NCBI GenBank assembly: GCA_030998015.1
Contig: JARWMV010000018.1
Span: 62,001-126,000, forward strand
Reading direction: 5' to 3'
DNA: 64,000 nucleotides
DNA from: Ceratorhiza oryzae-sativae
Taxonomy: Eukaryota > Basidiomycota > Agaricomycetes > Cantharellales > Ceratobasidiaceae
The translations under genes and the position numbers were made by a program. Within the stretch, counting starts at the first letter, position 1; every line of letters begins with the position of its first letter. Under the pieces are notes generated by a model. The model had not been told where the DNA came from. It did not search any database and saw only the letters and a program-made list of their open reading frames with translations. Of this stretch, positions 22,775-34,286 are shown in pieces.

Positions 22775-24647
22775 TCACGCCTTTTCACCATCTTCCTTTC
22801 CTTCCTCCCTCATCGCTTTCTCGTGCTCTCTCATATCCCTCTTCCGGACCCAAATCGTGAACAACGGAATCGTCACCAGACTCAACGCACACCACCCAAG
22901 AATCACACCCGCATTCAGACCCAAATGGTTCTTGGTATTGAACAAGATCGTCCGGACCGACTGGGTATTGTTGCTTTCAGATTCATCATCCACCATCAGC
23001 CTCGATCGAAAGCCAGACCTAAAATATATATAAATGTACTCACAATACCGGAAACGCATGTCCGTACTGATAAAACCACGGCTGGAGTTCAAACGGAAGC
23101 GTTGCCACCGACACATTCGCAATGATCAACGGGATCAAAAAGAACGCCATGAACCTTGGTGTGAGGATCGTCACCATGGCTTCGGTCGAGAGTCCGAGTG
23201 CGGCCATGCCGATGTAGGTGAAGATAAAGTACATGAAGAATCCGCCGGCGTACGTGTACTTGGCTCCAAACGGTGCGTGGAACGGGAGGGAGATCATGGC
23301 AAACGCGAGCGAGAGAGGGACGTAGAGGGCGAGTGGCACGAGGACGCGGAGCCAGAGGTAAGAGCGAAGAGTGAGGAACGGACCGAGGATTGCGCGGGCC
23401 GCGTCATTGGACATGGTCTACAGGGTATGTTTCTCAGCGAATGGCCATAGCCAAAGACAAAGAGCGCATACAATGATGAACGCAAAAATGCACAGATAAA
23501 TCTGTCCCACGAGCGTCAAGGCAGTAGCGACCGGCGCACTGCGATACATCAGCAGCCTTGAACCATGTTCCAACAAGAGGCACTCACTTGTACGGCCGCA
23601 GATTCTGAGTAGCCCACCAGATCCCGGGCGATATTGTCTGGGGCGCAGCACTCAACGCAGCCACTGCCGTAGCATTTCCAGCTACACGCCTCAAGTAAGC
23701 AGCTGCCGACCTAGCATTGTACTGCTGCAAGATCTGGGAGATATTCAGCCAAGAGAACGAATCACAAGGATCCAGGACCGACCTGGGTAAGAGCCTGAAC
23801 GGTCAAAGGATTGACATATGACCCTGTAGCCTGCTCGTTGCGTGCTTGAGCAAAATAAAACGTAATAGCCGACGTGGGGTTGTAAGCCGAGTTGCCAGCA
23901 GCTCGAGCCGCAGCCAGTCGAGCCGTCGCACCAGCATTCACTATAAAAGCGTAAATATATTACATAGAGGTACAGGTTCAATAGACTATACCCACCCACG
24001 ACTGCACCCCACGTTTGCTCATCAACCACAGCATACGCCACATTGTCGACTTGATCTGCTGGGACCTGGCGCCACCCGAGATGTTGCTTCGTCCCGCTCT
24101 ACAAATAGTCGGCCTCGATCAATCCAATGGATATGGATGCCCCAGACCAGGACTTACCCGAGTAGTGGCAAGCAGCCCTTGAACAACAGTCTGGCCAACC
24201 TCGCCGCCGTCGCGGTCGATAACCCACATTTTGAGCGACGGGGCATGAGTCGCGCTGCGTGCCAGAGAACCCCTATTCTTGATATCGTCAATTTCAATAT
24301 CAAGATCCAAGAACAACGCAACCCCACCAGAACACGGGCACAAAAAGCCACATGACCACAATCGTTACCACCAAGCTACCAAGCATAATCTTGGTATACA
24401 GCTGGCGCAGATGCGCAATCCTCGGATCAAAGACTAGAGTCACGCTTGAACACAGACACCCATACGAGAGGGCAACGCACTGACCTGTGTGTGCAAACTT
24501 GTCTGGGGCAGGCACCCACGCACCAGGTCCCTCGGCCGGACGCCAGCGGTCGGGGTTTCCCGCGTCGCGCTCGTTTTGCTGCTCCTGCACCTCGTTCATG
24601 GTGTGCTCGTCGGGTGGGGGGGCATGTGCGCTCGCTGGTGTCGACAT
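22775..24647 (-). CDS. DUF3533 (SNG1-like) membrane protein
   Basis: Multi-exon gene whose product resembles the DUF3533 / nitrosoguanidine-resistance SNG1 family of plasma-membrane proteins. Order: a polar Pro/Glu-rich N-terminus (MSTPASAHAPPPDEH), a first membrane segment (IMLGSLVVTIVVMWLFVPVF), an extracytoplasmic domain with KMWVIDRDGG and NVAYAVVDEQTWGAVV, then a cluster of membrane helices (LTLVGQIYLCIFAFII; YLWLRVLVPLALYVPLSLAF; GGFFMYFIFTYIGMAALGL; FMAFFLIPLIIANVSVATLP; ending with GWCALSLVTIPLFTIWV) and a charged Lys/Glu tail. This one-plus-five helix layout is the family pattern. Introns near 24440-24490, 24100-24165, 23940-23990, 23660-23780, 23530-23590, 23415-23475 and 22990-23040 are inferred from GT-AG sites and protein continuity. 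The transport or stress role is inferred from the yeast family member. Confidence 0.75.
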
Positions 24648-25068
24648 GGTGTGGTCGGATAGGGGTTTAGTCGGCTTGGCGCAGGGTTATATACTTGTTC
24701 AGGCACATCGCTCGAGTCCGCAGGTCGTGCGGCGATGGCTGCTGATCGGCTCTGGGCCCACAGGCACAGCGCAGGGGCCCGGCGAGGACGCGCAAGCCTT
24801 CCTACACGGGCATCCAGAGGTCCGATGACACCCAAGCCAGGCCGATGATCGTCGACTCCAGCGTCCAGCACAGCCTCACGGAGATAAGCTGGCGCCAAGA
24901 CCCGTTCCATGAGATGATCGTAGTTCACGCTTATATTTAGACGGCTACAATTACCATACACTTCAGTCAGCAGCACAGAATTGGGTCTCGCATAAAAATA
25001 TACAGAGCAAATAATGAATCGAAACAAGCGAACCGCACCAAGAACCAACGCCTCACTCGTCTAGCCTA
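24648..25068. other. Intergenic region upstream of the DUF3533 gene
   Basis: Separates the DUF3533 start from the 3' end of the F-box gene. The 150-codon minus frame 24596-25048 overlaps the DUF3533 first exon in another frame and shows no domain; treated as a shadow. Confidence 0.4.
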
Positions 25069-27829
25069 CTACCATCCAAACTCGTCAAATATATCCATAC
25101 CGTCATCAGACGACCAGTCATAGCTCGGTGCCCAAAACACAGAATCTCCATAATCGTTGATCCCGTCGAACATGTCTGTGATCCATAACGCCGGGGTGTA
25201 GTGCTCTGGTGACGTCGGTTGAGAAATGTTGTGGCTGGAATCTCAAGTCAGCACCAGCCCAGGACAAACTGTCAGCACAATGACTCACACATCCATCAAA
25301 TGAGCAATCATCCCTTGTTGCGACATCCTCACCTCGGGCAAAAAGCGACACTCGAGCATACCCGGCACACCTTGTCATTCAGACTGATCAGCCCGTTCAT
25401 GTCTCCGAGATCGAAATTCGGCTCGTCCGTCGTCAAGCGCTTAATCAACGGCTTGTCTGTCTCAAACGCTGGATCGTGCACGTTTCGAAAAGTGACCCCA
25501 CGCCTTGCCAACGCGGCCTCGTGCTTCTGCACGTTTTCCCAAGCGTGCTGTTTGGACGCAAAGTGATCCACCTGCCAATAACAGTGAGAATAGTTTCATA
25601 AAAACATAGCAACTCACAATCTCTTCCCAAGTGTACACCCCATGGACTTGACACCGTCCACATCGATAGCCTATTCCGGTTCTCATCTCCAGGAACGTTG
25701 CTTTGGGCTTGCCTAAATATTCGAGTAGTTTGCGGGCAGCCTGTTGAGCCTCGACATGTCGTTTACACTTGGAAATATCAACTGGCTGCTTGGAACGAAA
25801 CTCCATCGAGAATAGATCATAGCTCGGCGCAGGGTAGGTATCTGCTACCGCCGCATCGTATACAAGTGGGGGGCGAAGCTTCGACTTGGTCGATTGGAAA
25901 AGGCTATCAGCCCGAAGCAGGATCTTCAGGTTTGGCGACACATTCTCGAGTAGGTCATCGGTACCTTCGGGACCAGAAAGCGAAGCATCTGGTAGATCCG
26001 ACCCAAGTCCGTCCTCGATGTAGCCCTCGCGAAGCAGGGCGGCGAGGTGATCTTGGATGTCCACCGTCCATTGGGAAGCACGCTGCCTGAGCTCCGGGAG
26101 ATGTTGCTCGACCTCTGCCTCCATCGCTTCCACTGGCAGGTCATCCTCAAGGAACTCCTTCATCCGATCCCACTCGAGCGCGTCTACGATATCTGGGAAT
26201 ATGCCCTTGTGGATCACCTTGTAGGTAGAAGGCGCGCTACTGGAAGATGCACTTGAGCCAGGGATCGCAAATGGGGCAATGGTGACGTCCAGGATCGGCT
26301 CCCGCGCATCCTTGATTTCGGTGAGATGGCTGGTGAGCCGCACCCGTCTGTCGCGCTTCCTTTGGTCCCTTTCTCGTTGAAGCCGGTCCTGGCGGTTTGC
26401 CTCTAGAATCGGAATGAGCTTTGGCTGGAGATTTGCCCAAGCTTGCAATGGACGTCAGCAGTCCGTGTGACGTGGAGAAGATGGGGCTTACTCCGGTCAG
26501 TCAAAACCTTGGGTTGATCAACAAGACTAGACCACTCCCTGTTTCGAGGATAACGAATAACCAAGTCTTCGGCTTCCCAGCCCATTCCGAGTAGCCGGTT
26601 ATTGATACTGCTCAATGATAAATATGGTATCGCGAACAATTCAAGAAACACGTACTCTTCACGTCGGCGCTTCTTGAGGTCTGACAGTTTGGACTCTCGA
26701 TTTTCCTCCATCTCATCGAGGAAAAGCGTCAGCTCTAGGGCTTGCTTCCGTCGGGTGTCCAATTCCTCTGAACGAGCTGCCTTCCACGCAGCCAAACCGG
26801 TCGAGTCACCAGATATAGCAAACTCGTCGAGCCGATTTTGAACTTCGTCACCTCGCTCTTGAATGCGTACAAATCAAATCCCCAGCGTCTCTTTGGGTAT
26901 GATTTCTTGAGACAAGAGTCAGCCAACACATCCAACAACTCAACATGGGAATCGACATACTGCTCGAGCTCAGAACCAGGCTGCGAACTTCGAGCGGAAG
27001 AGTGATTGTGTTCACGAGACTTGGAGGACGTGAGAATCGAACAAGAATAACTCGCCAGACCTACCTTGAGCTACGGCAAGATGGGCACAATCGAGCCCGT
27101 AACATCTCGTCCATGCGGCGACTGGCGGTCGTGCCGCACATCTAATAGTGTGAATATCAACCAACTGGACTTTGTACAAACCGTCGATGGTAGGCTTACC
27201 GAACAATTATGAGCGTAGATCAAGGACAAATAGTGAGGCTCGGATAGGTCGGGAGGACACAGCGCGATGCCTGGCACATTACGCATGGCGGCGTGCCAAA
27301 TATGGATCGCAGATTTATTCATCAACAGCTGGCGGAAGAACTTGTTGGAACGAGATAGAGTGATGATATCCTTGGGGAATAGGTGACGTGTGATCTAACA
27401 GAATTGAACGAGCAGATTCGATTCGGAAACGGTGTGAGCGTACCTCGGTGAAGATATCAACCGGCATTTTCATCAACCCCGCAAGCCGCCCTTGTTTCCC
27501 GCGAACGTGCTTTGTACGAGGTGCAGGCTTGGCCCTGCGAGTAGTTCGCGCTCGCTTTCGCTTTGGTGCAGACGTTTCCTTGTCTTCAAACTCGTCTTCG
27601 TCGTCTTTCGAATCGTCTGCAAATGGCATAAGCTGATTGGCGCGCCCATCAATCTGGGGGGCTCACCAAAATCCGACTCGTGCTTCTCGGCCTTTGGCGG
27701 GGGCGATGATTCAAGCTTGTCAAACATGAGCGGGTCTGTTTTCTCGTCGGGCTCTGTTTTAGTTGCCCTGGAAAGGCGGGCACTAGGAGCCGAGTAAGCC
27801 ACAGGCCCAGCGCGAGTTGAAAAATCCAT
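25069..27829 (-). CDS. F-box protein with zinc-binding Cys motif
   Basis: Multi-exon gene starting MDFSTRAGPVA and ending DEFGW (stop 25069-25071). The N-terminus is acidic and basic (DEDEFEDKE, KRKRARTTRRAK). The F-box starts at KMPVDIFTEI and continues across an intron near 27395-27440 into SRSNKFFRQLLMNKSA. This is followed by YAHNCSMCGTTAS...RLCPSC, a Cys pair arrangement commonly seen after F-boxes in Agaricomycetes. A coiled, charged middle follows (RRKQALELTLFLDEMEENRE; RQDRLQRERDQRKRDRR), then a helical C-terminal region with CGRCQVHG. Predicted role: substrate adaptor of an SCF ubiquitin ligase, binding SKP1. It lies 1.6 kb from a SKP1 gene cluster in the same window; linkage is suggestive only. 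Confidence 0.75.
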
Positions 27830-28719
27830 CGCACCTCGAGCGTGTCTGTCGCATGGTCTGCCAACGCAGCAAATCCAAGTATGAAACGAGTCGATCTGCG
27901 CCGGTGGTGGTGGTTGGGAGCTGGAGTGACAGTGGCTAATCAATTAAATGATCTCCGTCGGCACGTGATCCGGCGCTAGGAACTCCACACCGGCACTTGC
28001 TCGAACGTTCTGCCGGCTCGACCTCACGCCGGGTAACCAATCAAGCTACTTTCTTTGCGGCCCATTGAATTGCCCCTATCGCGAATTCATAAAAGACGAA
28101 AACGGTCCGCACCAATCCACAACTCACTCATCGGCACCCAAGCGGGTCCCATTCGTGACTGTCCGGCGATCGCCCTCAATGTCTTGTCACTCCATGAACC
28201 CTGTACCGGAATTTCACATATGGGTGGCATCACATCGATGCTTTTTCACTTGAGATCGCAAACCACTCCCTGCGGCAAATCATCGATGAAGTGACATTGG
28301 CGTTTTTCACGAGGAGGGTTGGGCGAGAGTTGAACGGATCGGTGTACGCCCGTTCAACACCCCATTCAATCGATTTGTGAGCAAAATTCCATTCAACGTT
28401 GCGTTCAACGGTCCGTAAAATCGCCCTTGTGAAACCGCTAATGTTAGTGGGAACAAGAGGGGTTTTCACCAGGACGACTGCACAGGGCGCTGAACGGCAC
28501 TTTGATTACAGATCGACTAACTAGAGCGTCGAGCGAGCGTGCAACGATCAGTTCAACGCCAGCCCAACGCCCCCATGAAAAGCACTATCGGTACCCGTTA
28601 CGTTGGTGGCCTTTGCTACGGGTGCTCATTAGGATAGATTTCAATCGACAAATTAACGAAGCAGCACTGTTTTGTCTCACGCTTGTGCAATACACCGATT
28701 TGAAATAGTGTGATTGTAT
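27830..28719. other. Intergenic, no recognised gene
   Basis: Promoter side of the F-box gene and spacer before the SKP1 duplication. Between 28300 and 28560 several imperfect gttcaac/attcaac words recur (for example gagagttgaacgg, cgttcaacacccc, cgttgcgttcaacgg); they do not form a regular array. Confidence 0.35.
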
Positions 28720-28722
28720 GTG

Positions 28723-30597
28723 TGACTCTCTGGACCTAACAAGACAGGCCGGCTATGTTATATTGATAATGCCCATTCAGAAGTCGACATATTGCCACAT
28801 CCTCGAAGCGTACGTTCTTCACGATAGCTGATCCAACCGATTCCGCCCAAACCTGGATCCTAGCGCCGCTATTGGATGCGCTCTGACCCTTGCCCACTAA
28901 CGTCACGTTCTTCTTTTCACCTTTTGAGTAACCATCGTACTAGACCCAAAACAACATATGCACCCACCATCATAGCAAGGTTCGTTAAGTGGCATGGGCA
29001 ATAAAATGTTGAAATCAACGCTTGCTTGGTCACCGGTTCGCGGCTCCCTCGAGTCCATCTGCATTGGCCGGTACATTCTTCCTCCAGGATAGCGCGTCAA
29101 GTCGAATGCGAGCATTGGTCACGTACTGCGTGTCGGTAACCCAGTTGGACCCACTCCTAGGATCCTTCATTGCGGGGCCGAGCAACAGATGCCCAGAACG
29201 GCGAATTTATTTCATCCAAGTCTTATGAGTACTCTGTAGAACAACGCTTGGGGCAATGAAGCAATCGCCAATACACTAAACTTATATCATCACCGGGCAG
29301 TGCTCCGATCAGATAGCCGTCACTTCAAGTCTATCGATGAGCGCCGTTGGATCCGGATATAAGCCAAGGCCCTCAAGCACTCTTCCACCCTTACCCACCA
29401 ACACAATGCGAGTAGTTACAAGCGACAACGAAGAATTTACGGTCGACGGAGATATCATCCACCGCATGGGGATATTCGCCGCCCACCCTGGTAAGTGTAG
29501 AGTTGGTCAGAGTTGCAAGCGCCGGCTTAAACTATTATCCCCAAGACGAGCAGTCAAACTCGGATGGACCCCTCCCTTTGCCAAATGTCTCGTCTTCAGT
29601 GTTCAAAAAGGTTTGAATCGTAATCGATTCTTCGATCAGTCTACATAATTCTACCAGGTCCTTGAGTATTGCGAGTATCATCGAGACGAGCCCCCAGTCC
29701 TTGCTTCCGACGAAAATAACGACGATCCTCGGAAGCGTCAAGTCATCGTAATCGGAGAATGGGATCAAAAGTTCTTTCAGGTCGATCAAGAGATGCTGTT
29801 TGAGATTATTCTAGCAGCAAATTACCTGGACATCAAGCCGCTGTTGTAAGTCGATAATAACGCTCGTTGTGTTTATCTATGCATACCGTTGCTAGGGATG
29901 TTGGTTGCAAAACGGTAGCGCAAATGATTAGAGACAAAACACCAGGAGAAATTCGCAAATTATTCAACATCACCAGTGGTTTCACACCTGAAGAAGAGGT
30001 ACGAGCGCAAACGTTTTGATGCGTACTCGAGATTGACGGCTCTCAGGCCCAGATCTTGAAGGAGAATGCAAGTCCTCCACGGCCATGAGATTGATATTAT
30101 GCTAAAGCATTATGTAGGAATGGGCAGAAGATCGATGAAGATTCTATGATGGACTTTGGTCATAAGGGCTGACCCAAAATGAAACTCTACTATCGTCATT
30201 CAACACCACACAACTCATCCAGTAATGGTTCACTGCGTCCTGATTAATTAATATGGTGCATTTCAATGTCATCTTGGCTTGGAAGATATGCATACCATTA
30301 TAAATCCATAGCACAGCCTGCAGGAATCCATCACAATGTTCCAACTTGCACACCTCCGATGGGTCAGCCACCCACCAAGCGCCCGATTACACCGAGCATA
30401 AAACCAGCCACAATGAATCCAATAAATTGCAAGCACACCCACCAACCATGGTGGCATCCTTGCCCAAAGTCAAACTTGTCACCAAAGACAAGCAAGGGTT
30501 TGGCATCGACTGGGGAGTGTTTCAAATGTTTGGCATGTTTGTGCCCCAGGATGGTACATGTTGCATTGTGCAAGAGATCAAAGTGTACTATGAATTC
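28723..30597 (+). repeat. Direct repeat unit 1 of the SKP1 duplication
   Basis: About 1.87 kb, nearly identical to 34991-36862, from ctctggacctaacaag to the shared end at tgaattc. It carries a complete SKP1 gene with its introns and upstream region and the first exon of a second SKP1-like gene. A minus-strand frame at 28903-29115 (FDLTRYPGGRMYRP...) is conserved in the second copy (35171-35383); I do not recognise it. The unit stops abruptly at the border with the transposon island. Confidence 0.85.
29406..30138 (+). CDS. SKP1-like SCF ubiquitin ligase subunit, copy 1
   Basis: SKP1 bridges F-box proteins to cullin in SCF ubiquitin ligases. Six exons: 29406-29490, 29546-29610, 29658-29845, 29896-29998, 30047-30067, 30118-30138; total 160 aa, the usual SKP1 length. 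Start [14 protein letters not shown] matches the SKP1 BTB-fold N-terminus. [59 protein letters not shown] and FTPEEE are canonical SKP1 blocks. The C-terminus EWAEDR is only reached by splicing a GC-AG intron (30068-30117, donor AAT|GCAAGT); without it translation ends in an unrelated short tail. All other introns are GT-AG, 47-56 nt. Near-identical to copy 2, differing by a few substitutions and one codon. Confidence 0.88.
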
Positions 30598-30609
30598 AAC
30601 GCACTATGA
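30448..30609 (+). pseudogene. Truncated second SKP1-like gene (copy 1)
   Basis: The first exon of a divergent SKP1-like gene, starting MVASLPKVKLVTKDKQG with FGIDWGVFQMFGMF, aligns with SKP1 N-termini (KLVTSDG...F.VD). Its sequence matches 36713 onwards until tgaattc at 30597, where the transposon island begins. The rest of the gene is missing on this side. Confidence 0.65.
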
Positions 30610-30835
30610 TTAAGAATACACCTAAAGTTAGGGGGGTTCCAACACCCAAGTCCAATGTCACTATAGGACATACACCTAAGTCCAACCACCTAAATCCTAG
30701 GGGTGGTTTTGGATTTAGGTGTATGCATTGCACTAGGGGGGTCTTACACCTAATGAGATTTTTGGATTTAGGTGTTCTGTTGCACAAGGTGACACTTATG
30801 CCTAAACAATCAAGATAAGAGTTAGGTGATGTATT
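30604..30835. repeat. ACACCTAA/TTAGGTGT repeats with an imperfect hairpin
   Basis: The word ACCTAA or its complement occurs at least eight times in about 230 bp. TACACCTAAGTCCAA (from about 30669) pairs with TTGGATTTAGGTGTA (ending about 30723), with an inner ACCACC/GGTGGT stem, giving a nested hairpin. It marks the left border of the CpG-poor transposon island and may be a terminal region of a DNA element. Confidence 0.55.
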
Positions 30836-30852
30836 AAAGGTGTTAAGTACAA

Positions 30853-31191
30853 CTAATCCTCTATTGGCTCAAGCTTGAGCTGTTCCTGGTGGAACACTGT
30901 CTGAACAAGCAAGCTGCTCCAATTGACAATCACCCACTCCCCTCCAGACTTCTTGCCTTGCATCTCCACTTGACCTACCATGTGCTTTACCACTGTAATG
31001 TCAAGAACAAAGGATTGGCCAAGTTTTGTATAGGACACCAATTCAGTTGTAGCATCACTGTATGCATCCCTTGCTTCAGTTATATGCACCAGGATGTGGA
31101 GTTGATCTTTGTTAACTCCAAATTGGGGGTTGGCAGGGAGGACAAGGGTGAGGATAAAGTTGAGGTGGCCATAACCAGTCACCTGGACCAT
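30853..31191 (-). pseudogene. Transposon-associated ORF remnant (possible Plavaka/CxC-type C-terminus)
   Basis: A 112-codon frame on the minus strand starting MVQVTGYGHLNFILTL, with SFVLDITVVKHMVGQV and GEWVIVNWS. The arrangement (a YGHL.. block, then DI..V..VVG.., then a W.IV..S block) resembles the C-terminal segment found beside basidiomycete DNA-transposon proteins such as Plavaka. The identification is from memory of the pattern and is weak. The upstream part is missing. Confidence 0.35.
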
Positions 31192-31364
31192 CTCTACTTT
31201 GGCCCTCTGACAGCTTGCATTCCTGTCAACCTTGTGTACAAACTATAGATTTGTTAGTAGATAGAATGAAATAAAGTGATAGCACTCACCTGAACAAACA
31301 AAGCATCTCAACTTCCATACAATGATAGTTTGTTTGTCACACAGGCACTCCAAATGTGGTCTCC

Positions 31365-32544
31365 TGTTATGGATCACTAACATTTTTCTATTATTTTAGT
31401 CTGCTCTGCCAACCTCAATTGATGCCTCTGTAATTAAATTGTGAATTACTTGAATTTGTATGTGCCTCAATTGTACTATTTTGCATTCCATTAAGTATTA
31501 CAAATTATCAGCTTTCCAATACATATTTCATTAAGTTTTTATGATAAGATCTCAGAGAGATACAGAGGTTGCAATATTTCCTCTTATCAGGAGATATTGA
31601 TTACAACATTGCACCACTCATATCTTGGCAACCACTTACACTATCAAAGCAATCTTATGCTCTACTGATAGCTAATCTTTGGCAGTATCTGCTGCCTGAA
31701 GATTGTTGTGATCCACCAAATCCTCATGCTGGAATGGCCTGAAGATCATTAGAATCTTACTGGACCATCAATCAAGATCTAATGACTCCAGTGAGTCAGG
31801 AGAGCCTTCCAAATTCATCCAGAAGCTTCTCTGACTCACTTTATGACTCACAAGGTGTAGCCTCCATTCATTACATGTATATACTATGATGATATGATCT
31901 ACAAGCCAATAGCAGGTCTCAGATGCATCAATGCCTTCAATCCACACCCTGTCTTTACTCTCATATCCTATACTGGGCTAGGGTGTACCCCAAGTATAGC
32001 AGTACCCTCTTTTGATGATTGCACTGGCATGCATGTATCTATTTGGCTGTGGAATGCCCTCCTCAGGGTATAAAAGGACCTCCTCTGAGGCCCTTCCAGA
32101 CCACCCTTCACTCCTCTACTCAACCCAGACCAGTTATTGGTTTCCTTTTTCTCTTTCTATTTCTCTTGTCTGTGTGTGATTTCTTATATAACTAGTACTG
32201 AAGAATATAGTACCATATTAGTTATATACTGTCTGATTCATTGTATCTTATATACAGAGTTATATAAGGATACAATACTGCCTGATTGAGTGTGACATTA
32301 AGTACCAGCTATTAGAGGAAATCTAAGTACCTGTAGCTGAGGAAGTACATGCATTAGGCAACCCACCATCTATCCTATAAGCTATTGCTTAAGCCTAGTA
32401 TTAAGATTAGTATCAGTTAGTCCAAGCAACTAGGGCTGAACTACATTTAAGATATCTAAGGGAACCTGAGCATAGTAGTCTTGCTCTTTATACCTATAAA
32501 TTAGTCAGTTTACACTGTGAAAGATTAAGACTACCTTGAGTGTT
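31365..32544 (+). mobile_element. LTR, forward, 3'-truncated
   Basis: Begins TGTTATGGATCACTAAC and follows the solo LTR at 57306-58614 along almost its full length, but stops at GAGTGTT, about 125 bp before the expected TAACA end. The next base starts a complete LTR in the opposite orientation. CpG sites present in the 57.3-kb copy are TG or CA here. Confidence 0.8.
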
Positions 32545-33852
32545 TGTTACAGGTCAGGGTACACTTGAATATCCAGAGCTTAAGCAAATGTAGATATGTT
32601 AGTATACACTAATTGTACTCAATACTTCTTAGACTAGAGTAAGAAGGCTCAAAGTAGTTGCAATGCAATCAAGTAACACTCAAGGTAGTCTTAATCTTTC
32701 ACAGTGTAAACTGACTAATTTATAGGTATAAAGAGCAAGACTACTATGCTCAGGTTCCCTTAGATATCTTAAATGTAGTTCAGCCCTAGTTGCTTGGACT
32801 AACTGATACTAATATTAATACTAGGCTTAAGCAATAGCTTATAGGATAGATGGTGGGTTGCCTAATGCATGTACTTCCTCAGCTACAGGTACTTAGATTT
32901 CCTCTAATAGCTGGTACTTAATGTCATGCTCAATCAGGCAATATTGTATCCTTATATATCTCTGTATATAAGATACAATGAATCAGACAGTATATAACTA
33001 ATCTGGTACTTTATTCCTCAGTACTAGTTATATAAGAAATCACACACAGACAAGAGAAAATAGAAAGAGAAAAGAAACCAATAACCAGTCTGGGTTGAGT
33101 AAGAGGAGGAGGTGGTCTGGAAAGGCCTCAGAGGAGGTCCTTTTATACCCCAAGGAGGGCATTCCAGAGCCAAATAGATACATGCATGCCAGTGCAATCA
33201 TCAAAAGAGGGTACTGCTACACTTGGGGTACACCCTAGCCCAGTATAGGATGAGAGAGTAAAGACAGGGTGTGGATTGAAGGCATTGATGCATCTGAGAC
33301 CTGCTATTGGCTTGTAGATCATATTATCATAGTATATACATGTAATGAATGGAGGCTACACCTTGTGAGTCATAAAGTGAGTCAGAGAAGCTTCTGGATG
33401 AATTTGGAAGGCTCTCCTGACTCACTGGAGTCATTAGATCTTGATTGATGGTCCAGTAAGATTCTAATGATCTTCAGGCCATTCCGGCATGAGGATTTGG
33501 TGGATTGCAATGATCTTCGGGCAGCAGATACTGCTGAAGATTAGCTATTGATAGAGAATAAGATTGCTTTGATAGCATAAGCGGTTGCCAAGATATGAGC
33601 AGTGCAATGTTGTAATCAATATCTCCTGATAAGAGCAAATATTGCAACCTCTGTATCTCTCTGAGATCTTATTGTAAAAACTTAATAAAATATGTGTTGG
33701 AAAGCAGTAAATTTGTACTATTTAGTGGAATGGAAAATAGTACAATTTGGAGCACATACAAATTCAAGTATTTCACAAATTAATTACAGAGGCATCACTT
33801 GAGGTTGGCGGAGCAGACTAAAATAATAGAAAAATGTTAGTGATCCATAACG
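32545..33852 (-). mobile_element. LTR, reverse, full length
   Basis: Reads as the reverse complement of the solo LTR at 57306-58614: begins TGTTACAGGTCAGGG and ends GTTAGTGATCCATAAC, about 1.31 kb. With the forward copy it forms a palindrome of about 2.5 kb, arms about 1.18 kb around a unique centre of about 130 bp. No 5-bp target duplication is seen. Confidence 0.8.
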
Positions 33853-33959
33853 CCTCTGTACCATTGCTTTCACATTGATGTATCTCCATGTTCCCACTCT
33901 GCTTTATCCATTGTGCTGCATATATAAATCAATGTATGGTCACCTCAATACAAAACAAC

Positions 33960-34205
33960 ATCTTACCCCTCTCACTTGCAATACTTGCACTACTGAAGAG
34001 CTCAATCACATATATTTGCTGTGCTATTATCCATTGAAGTGCATACACATTGTTCTGCTTCAGCACATGTAAAGTACCATTTTATCTGCAAATTAATCAC
34101 TCTCAAAGAAGTTGACCTCCAATGGATCCCTACCAAGGAGTAGGTCACAGATGTGCTTACTAAGCCCCTAGGACACCTCAAATTCACTTGCTTTGTTTTT
34201 GCAAT
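33960..34205 (+). pseudogene. Ty1/copia RNase H 3' remnant
   Basis: The plus-strand translation contains SASAHVKYHFI, VDLQWIPTKE, a stop, then VTDVLTKPLGHLKF. These are the hallmark end of Ty1/copia polyproteins (H..VKYHF.., Q.IPT.EQ.AD..TKPL...F). In-frame stops and the absence of the remaining pol show it is dead. It ends about 80 bp before a possible LTR. Confidence 0.75.
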
Positions 34206-34286
34206 GGGAATGGCTTGATTCCTGTTTCTTTTTCTTTTATATTTTCTTTTCACCTGCACATTCACACACAAGATTGAGTGGGTGTG

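Noticed and set aside
24596..25048. 150-codon minus frame near the DUF3533 start
   Set aside because: Overlaps the DUF3533 first exon in another frame without any motif.
28300..28560. Array of gttcaac words as a CRISPR-like or regulatory repeat
   Set aside because: Spacing is irregular and the words are short and imperfect; no CRISPR array or regular repeat is present.
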